Source: an uncultured Rhodanobacter sp. (GTDB taxonomy: Bacteria; Pseudomonadota; Gammaproteobacteria; Xanthomonadales; Rhodanobacteraceae). From it: a DNA stretch of 6,954 nucleotides. Where the stretch lies: positions 1 to 6,954 of the forward strand of contig CALCWL010000402.1 in NCBI GenBank assembly GCA_937906285.1, written 5' to 3'. The notes under the pieces are model-generated. The model was not told the origin of the DNA and did no database searches. It saw only the letters and a program-made list of their open reading frames with translations. Both the position numbers and the translations under genes were made by a program. Positions 5,261 to 6,954 of this stretch are shown here, piece after piece. Numbering within the stretch: the first letter of the stretch is position 1; every line of letters begins with the position of its first letter.

Positions 5261-6619
5261 TCATTGAAGCGTCGGTTTGCCGTCCTGCTTGTAGACCACG
5301 CCATCCTTCATCACGAACTCGACGTGCTGCATCACGGTGATGTCCTCCAGCGGGTTGCCGGGCACGGCGATCACGTCGGCGCCGCGGCCGACCGCGATGC
5401 GGCCGAACTGGTCGGACTTGTGCAGCAGTTCGGCGGCGTGGGTGGTGGCCGCCTGCAGGGCGAACATCGGCGGCATGCCGGCTTGCACCATGTAGGCAAA
5501 CTCTTTCGCGTTGTCGCCGTGCGGGAAGACGCCGGAGTCGGTGCCGAAGGCGATCTTCACGCCCGCCCTGTACGCCTTGCCGGCGGTGGCCATGATCACC
5601 GGCCCGACTTCCTCGGCCTTGCGCGCGACCTGCGGCGGATACCAGCCCTCGCGCGCCTTCTCCATCACGTACTGGCCGGCGATGATGGTGGGCACGTACC
5701 AGGTGCCGTGCGCCTTCATCAGTTTCATGTCGTCGGCATCCATGAAGGTGCCGTGTTCGATCGAGTCGACGCCGCCGAGCACGGCGCGACGGATCGCCTC
5801 GGCGCCGTGCGCGTGGGCGGCGACGGTAAAGCCGTAGTCGTGCGCAGCGGCGACCACGGCCCGGATTTCATCCAGCGTCATCTGCGGGTTCTCGGAACTG
5901 GAGCTTTCGTCCAGGACGCCGCCCGAGGGCATGATCTTGATCAGGTCGGCGCCGTCCTTGTAGTGCTGGCGCACGGCCTTCCAGGCATCCTCGGGCGAGT
6001 TGATGATGCCGTCCTTCGGGCCAGGGTCGCCCTGCAGGTTCCAGCGGAAACCGTTGGTGGGGTCGGCATGGCCGCCCGTGGTGCCGATGAACTTGCCGGC
6101 GCTGAAAATATGCGGTCCCGGCACCAGGCCGGCGTTGATCGCGTTGCGCAGCGCCAGCGAGGCATTGTCGTCGTCGCCCAGGTTGCGCACCGTGGTGAAG
6201 CCGGCGAGCAGGGTGCGCCTGGCGTAGACGGTGCCGCGGATGGCGTGGTCGGCGGGGTTGAGGCGGAACTTGTCGCTGTAGGTGTTCTTGCTGAACTGTA
6301 TCGTCAGGTGGGTGTGCGCATCGATCAGCCCCGGCATGCAGGTGGCATCGCTCAGGCGGGTGAAGCCCACCGTGCCGGCAGCCTGACGGTACGGCGCGAT
6401 GTCGACGGTGCCGGGATGGATCTCCTTGATGCGGCCGTCCTCGATCACCAGCGTGGTCTGGCCCAGCAGCTTGCCGGCGGCCGGGTCGAGCAGGCGTGCG
6501 CATTCGATCACGCTGACGCGATGGTCGGGCGCATCGGCGCGGGTCGGCGCGTCGGCGCCGGCGGCCAGCGGGAGACATGCCACGAGGGCGGCGGACAACA
6601 GGCGACGAGGCGTGGTCAT
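5261..6619 (-). CDS. Exported metal-dependent amidohydrolase (prolidase/arginine-carboxypeptidase-like)
   Basis: This 452-residue enzyme belongs to the binuclear-metal amidohydrolase superfamily, in the group related to imidazolonepropionase that includes bacterial Xaa-Pro and Xaa-Arg/Lys dipeptide hydrolases. Metal ligands are visible in order: H102 and H104 in DAHTHL, a carboxylated Lys at 228 in ADLIKIMPSGG, H269 in AAHAHG, H289 in SIEHGT and D361 in FGTDSG. The C-terminal GRGADVIAVPGNPLEDI closes the small composite domain. The N-terminus is an export signal (R5-R6, hydrophobic 7-20) ending in ADA at 22-24. LVAC at 12-15 also fits a lipobox, so a lipoprotein is possible, though the hydrophobic core before it would be short. 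The ATG has GGGGGA 6 bases upstream. It probably acts in the periplasm on short peptides; substrate specificity is not readable. It follows the partial gene at the right edge by 30 bases on the same strand, so an operon is possible. Confidence 0.92.
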   Translation of the reverse strand: MTTPRRLLSAALVACLPLAAGADAPTRADAPDHRVSVIECARLLDPAAGKLLGQTTLVIEDGRIKEIHPGTVDIAPYRQAAGTVGFTRLSDATCMPGLIDAHTHLTIQFSKNTYSDKFRLNPADHAIRGTVYARRTLLAGFTTVRNLGDDDNASLALRNAINAGLVPGPHIFSAGKFIGTTGGHADPTNGFRWNLQGDPGPKDGIINSPEDAWKAVRQHYKDGADLIKIMPSGGVLDESSSSENPQMTLDEIRAVVAAAHDYGFTVAAHAHGAEAIRRAVLGGVDSIEHGTFMDADDMKLMKAHGTWYVPTIIAGQYVMEKAREGWYPPQVARKAEEVGPVIMATAGKAYRAGVKIAFGTDSGVFPHGDNAKEFAYMVQAGMPPMFALQAATTHAAELLHKSDQFGRIAVGRGADVIAVPGNPLEDITVMQHVEFVMKDGVVYKQDGKPTLQ

Positions 6620-6649
6620 GGTGGTTCCCCCGGTGGTGGTGCGCTGATC

Positions 6650-6954
6650 CTACTCGGCGCCGTCGCGGCGCGCGGTTTCCTGTTTCGCCACGTCGCCCTG
6701 GCGGCGCTCGATGCCGGTGCGCCGCTCGTGTTCCTGCTGCTCGGCGTCCACGTGGCGCTGGTGCAGGTCGGATGCCGACGCGTTACCGGGCAGCGCGGCA
6801 GGGAGCTCGCGCTCGCCGCCCGGCGTGATCTTCAGGATCGAGTGGCGCACCTCGCGCGACAGGATCACGCGCGCGTCGCGCACCAGGTCCTCCAGCGCGC
6901 GGTCATAGTCGAGCTTGCCGTCCGCGTCGGTCCACACCACCTTGCGTTCGCGCA
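6650..6954 (-). CDS. Unrecognised charged protein, C-terminal part only
   Basis: The frame is open from the right edge to a TAG at 6650-6652, giving about 100 residues; the start is outside the window. An internal GTG at 6940 exists, but the open frame continues through it without a break. Codons are strongly G/C-ending, which supports real coding. The first visible segment, WTDADGKLDYDRALEDLVRD, reads as a folded, acidic piece. The last about 40 residues are rich in Arg, Glu, Gln and His with no hydrophobics, suggesting a helical or disordered tail. I do not recognise the family. The 30-base gap to the downstream amidohydrolase, without an obvious terminator, suggests a shared transcript. 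Confidence 0.6.
   Translation of the reverse strand, partial: RERKVVWTDADGKLDYDRALEDLVRDARVILSREVRHSILKITPGGERELPAALPGNASASDLHQRHVDAEQQEHERRTGIERRQGDVAKQETARRDGAE

Noticed and set aside
4116..5267. A 383-codon open frame on the plus strand
   Set aside because: It is antisense to DUF2249 and ubiE, shows no family motif, and runs through the intergenic repeats.
1..6954. Defence system, prophage, integron, CRISPR or transposon
   Set aside because: No nuclease, helicase, integrase, transposase, toxin-antitoxin pair or regularly spaced repeats could be found. All recognisable genes are metabolic, transport or regulatory.

Overview
The window is about 67% GC by eye and densely coded, with strong G/C preference at third codon positions. 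A CCCTCACTCCAACTCTCTCCCGGGAGG-type intergenic palindrome lies near GGGATTC tandem heptamers, and there are secreted S10 and amidohydrolase-type peptidases. Together these suggest a gammaproteobacterium of the Xanthomonadales, most likely Rhodanobacteraceae (Rhodanobacter, Dyella or Luteibacter type). This placement is inference from sequence style; no marker gene fixes the genus. No rRNA, tRNA, CRISPR array, phage gene or insertion sequence was found, and no gene-free stretch exceeds about 120 bases.

Layout from left to right. (1) 1-1439, minus strand: an exported S10-family serine carboxypeptidase whose C-terminus lies outside the window. (2) 1538-2047, minus strand: an Lrp/AsnC-type regulator, probably starting at a TTG codon. 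It is divergent from (3) 2169-3098, plus strand: a ten-helix EamA/DMT-family exporter, followed after 10 bases by (4) 3109-3405, plus strand: a 98-residue cupin protein. Regulator, exporter and cupin look like one unit controlled from the 2048-2168 divergent promoter region.

(5) 3426-4046 and (6) 4043-4321, both minus strand: an FmdE-like protein and a DUF2249 protein joined by an ATGA stop/start overlap, with the DUF2249 gene first. A 14-base CTGA-N6-TCAG dyad sits exactly 41.5 bases upstream of the start point implied by a TATGTT -10 box. That is the geometry of an FNR/DNR-activated promoter, which hints at low-oxygen or nitric-oxide control. The convergent ends of (4) and (5) are built from one 15-pair hairpin whose two arms contain the stop codons of both genes.

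(7) 4398-5147, minus strand: ubiE, the C-methyltransferase of ubiquinone/menaquinone synthesis. (8) About 5148-5260: an intergenic region with the repeats. (9) 5261-6619, minus strand: an exported binuclear-metal amidohydrolase of the prolidase/arginine-carboxypeptidase kind. (10) 6650 to the right edge, minus strand: the C-terminal part of an unrecognised, highly charged protein.

There is no clear new defence or mobile system here. The most interesting part is the compact DUF2249-FmdE pair with its FNR-like site beside ubiE. It is a poorly characterised two-gene module that may be linked to anaerobic or nitrosative metabolism.
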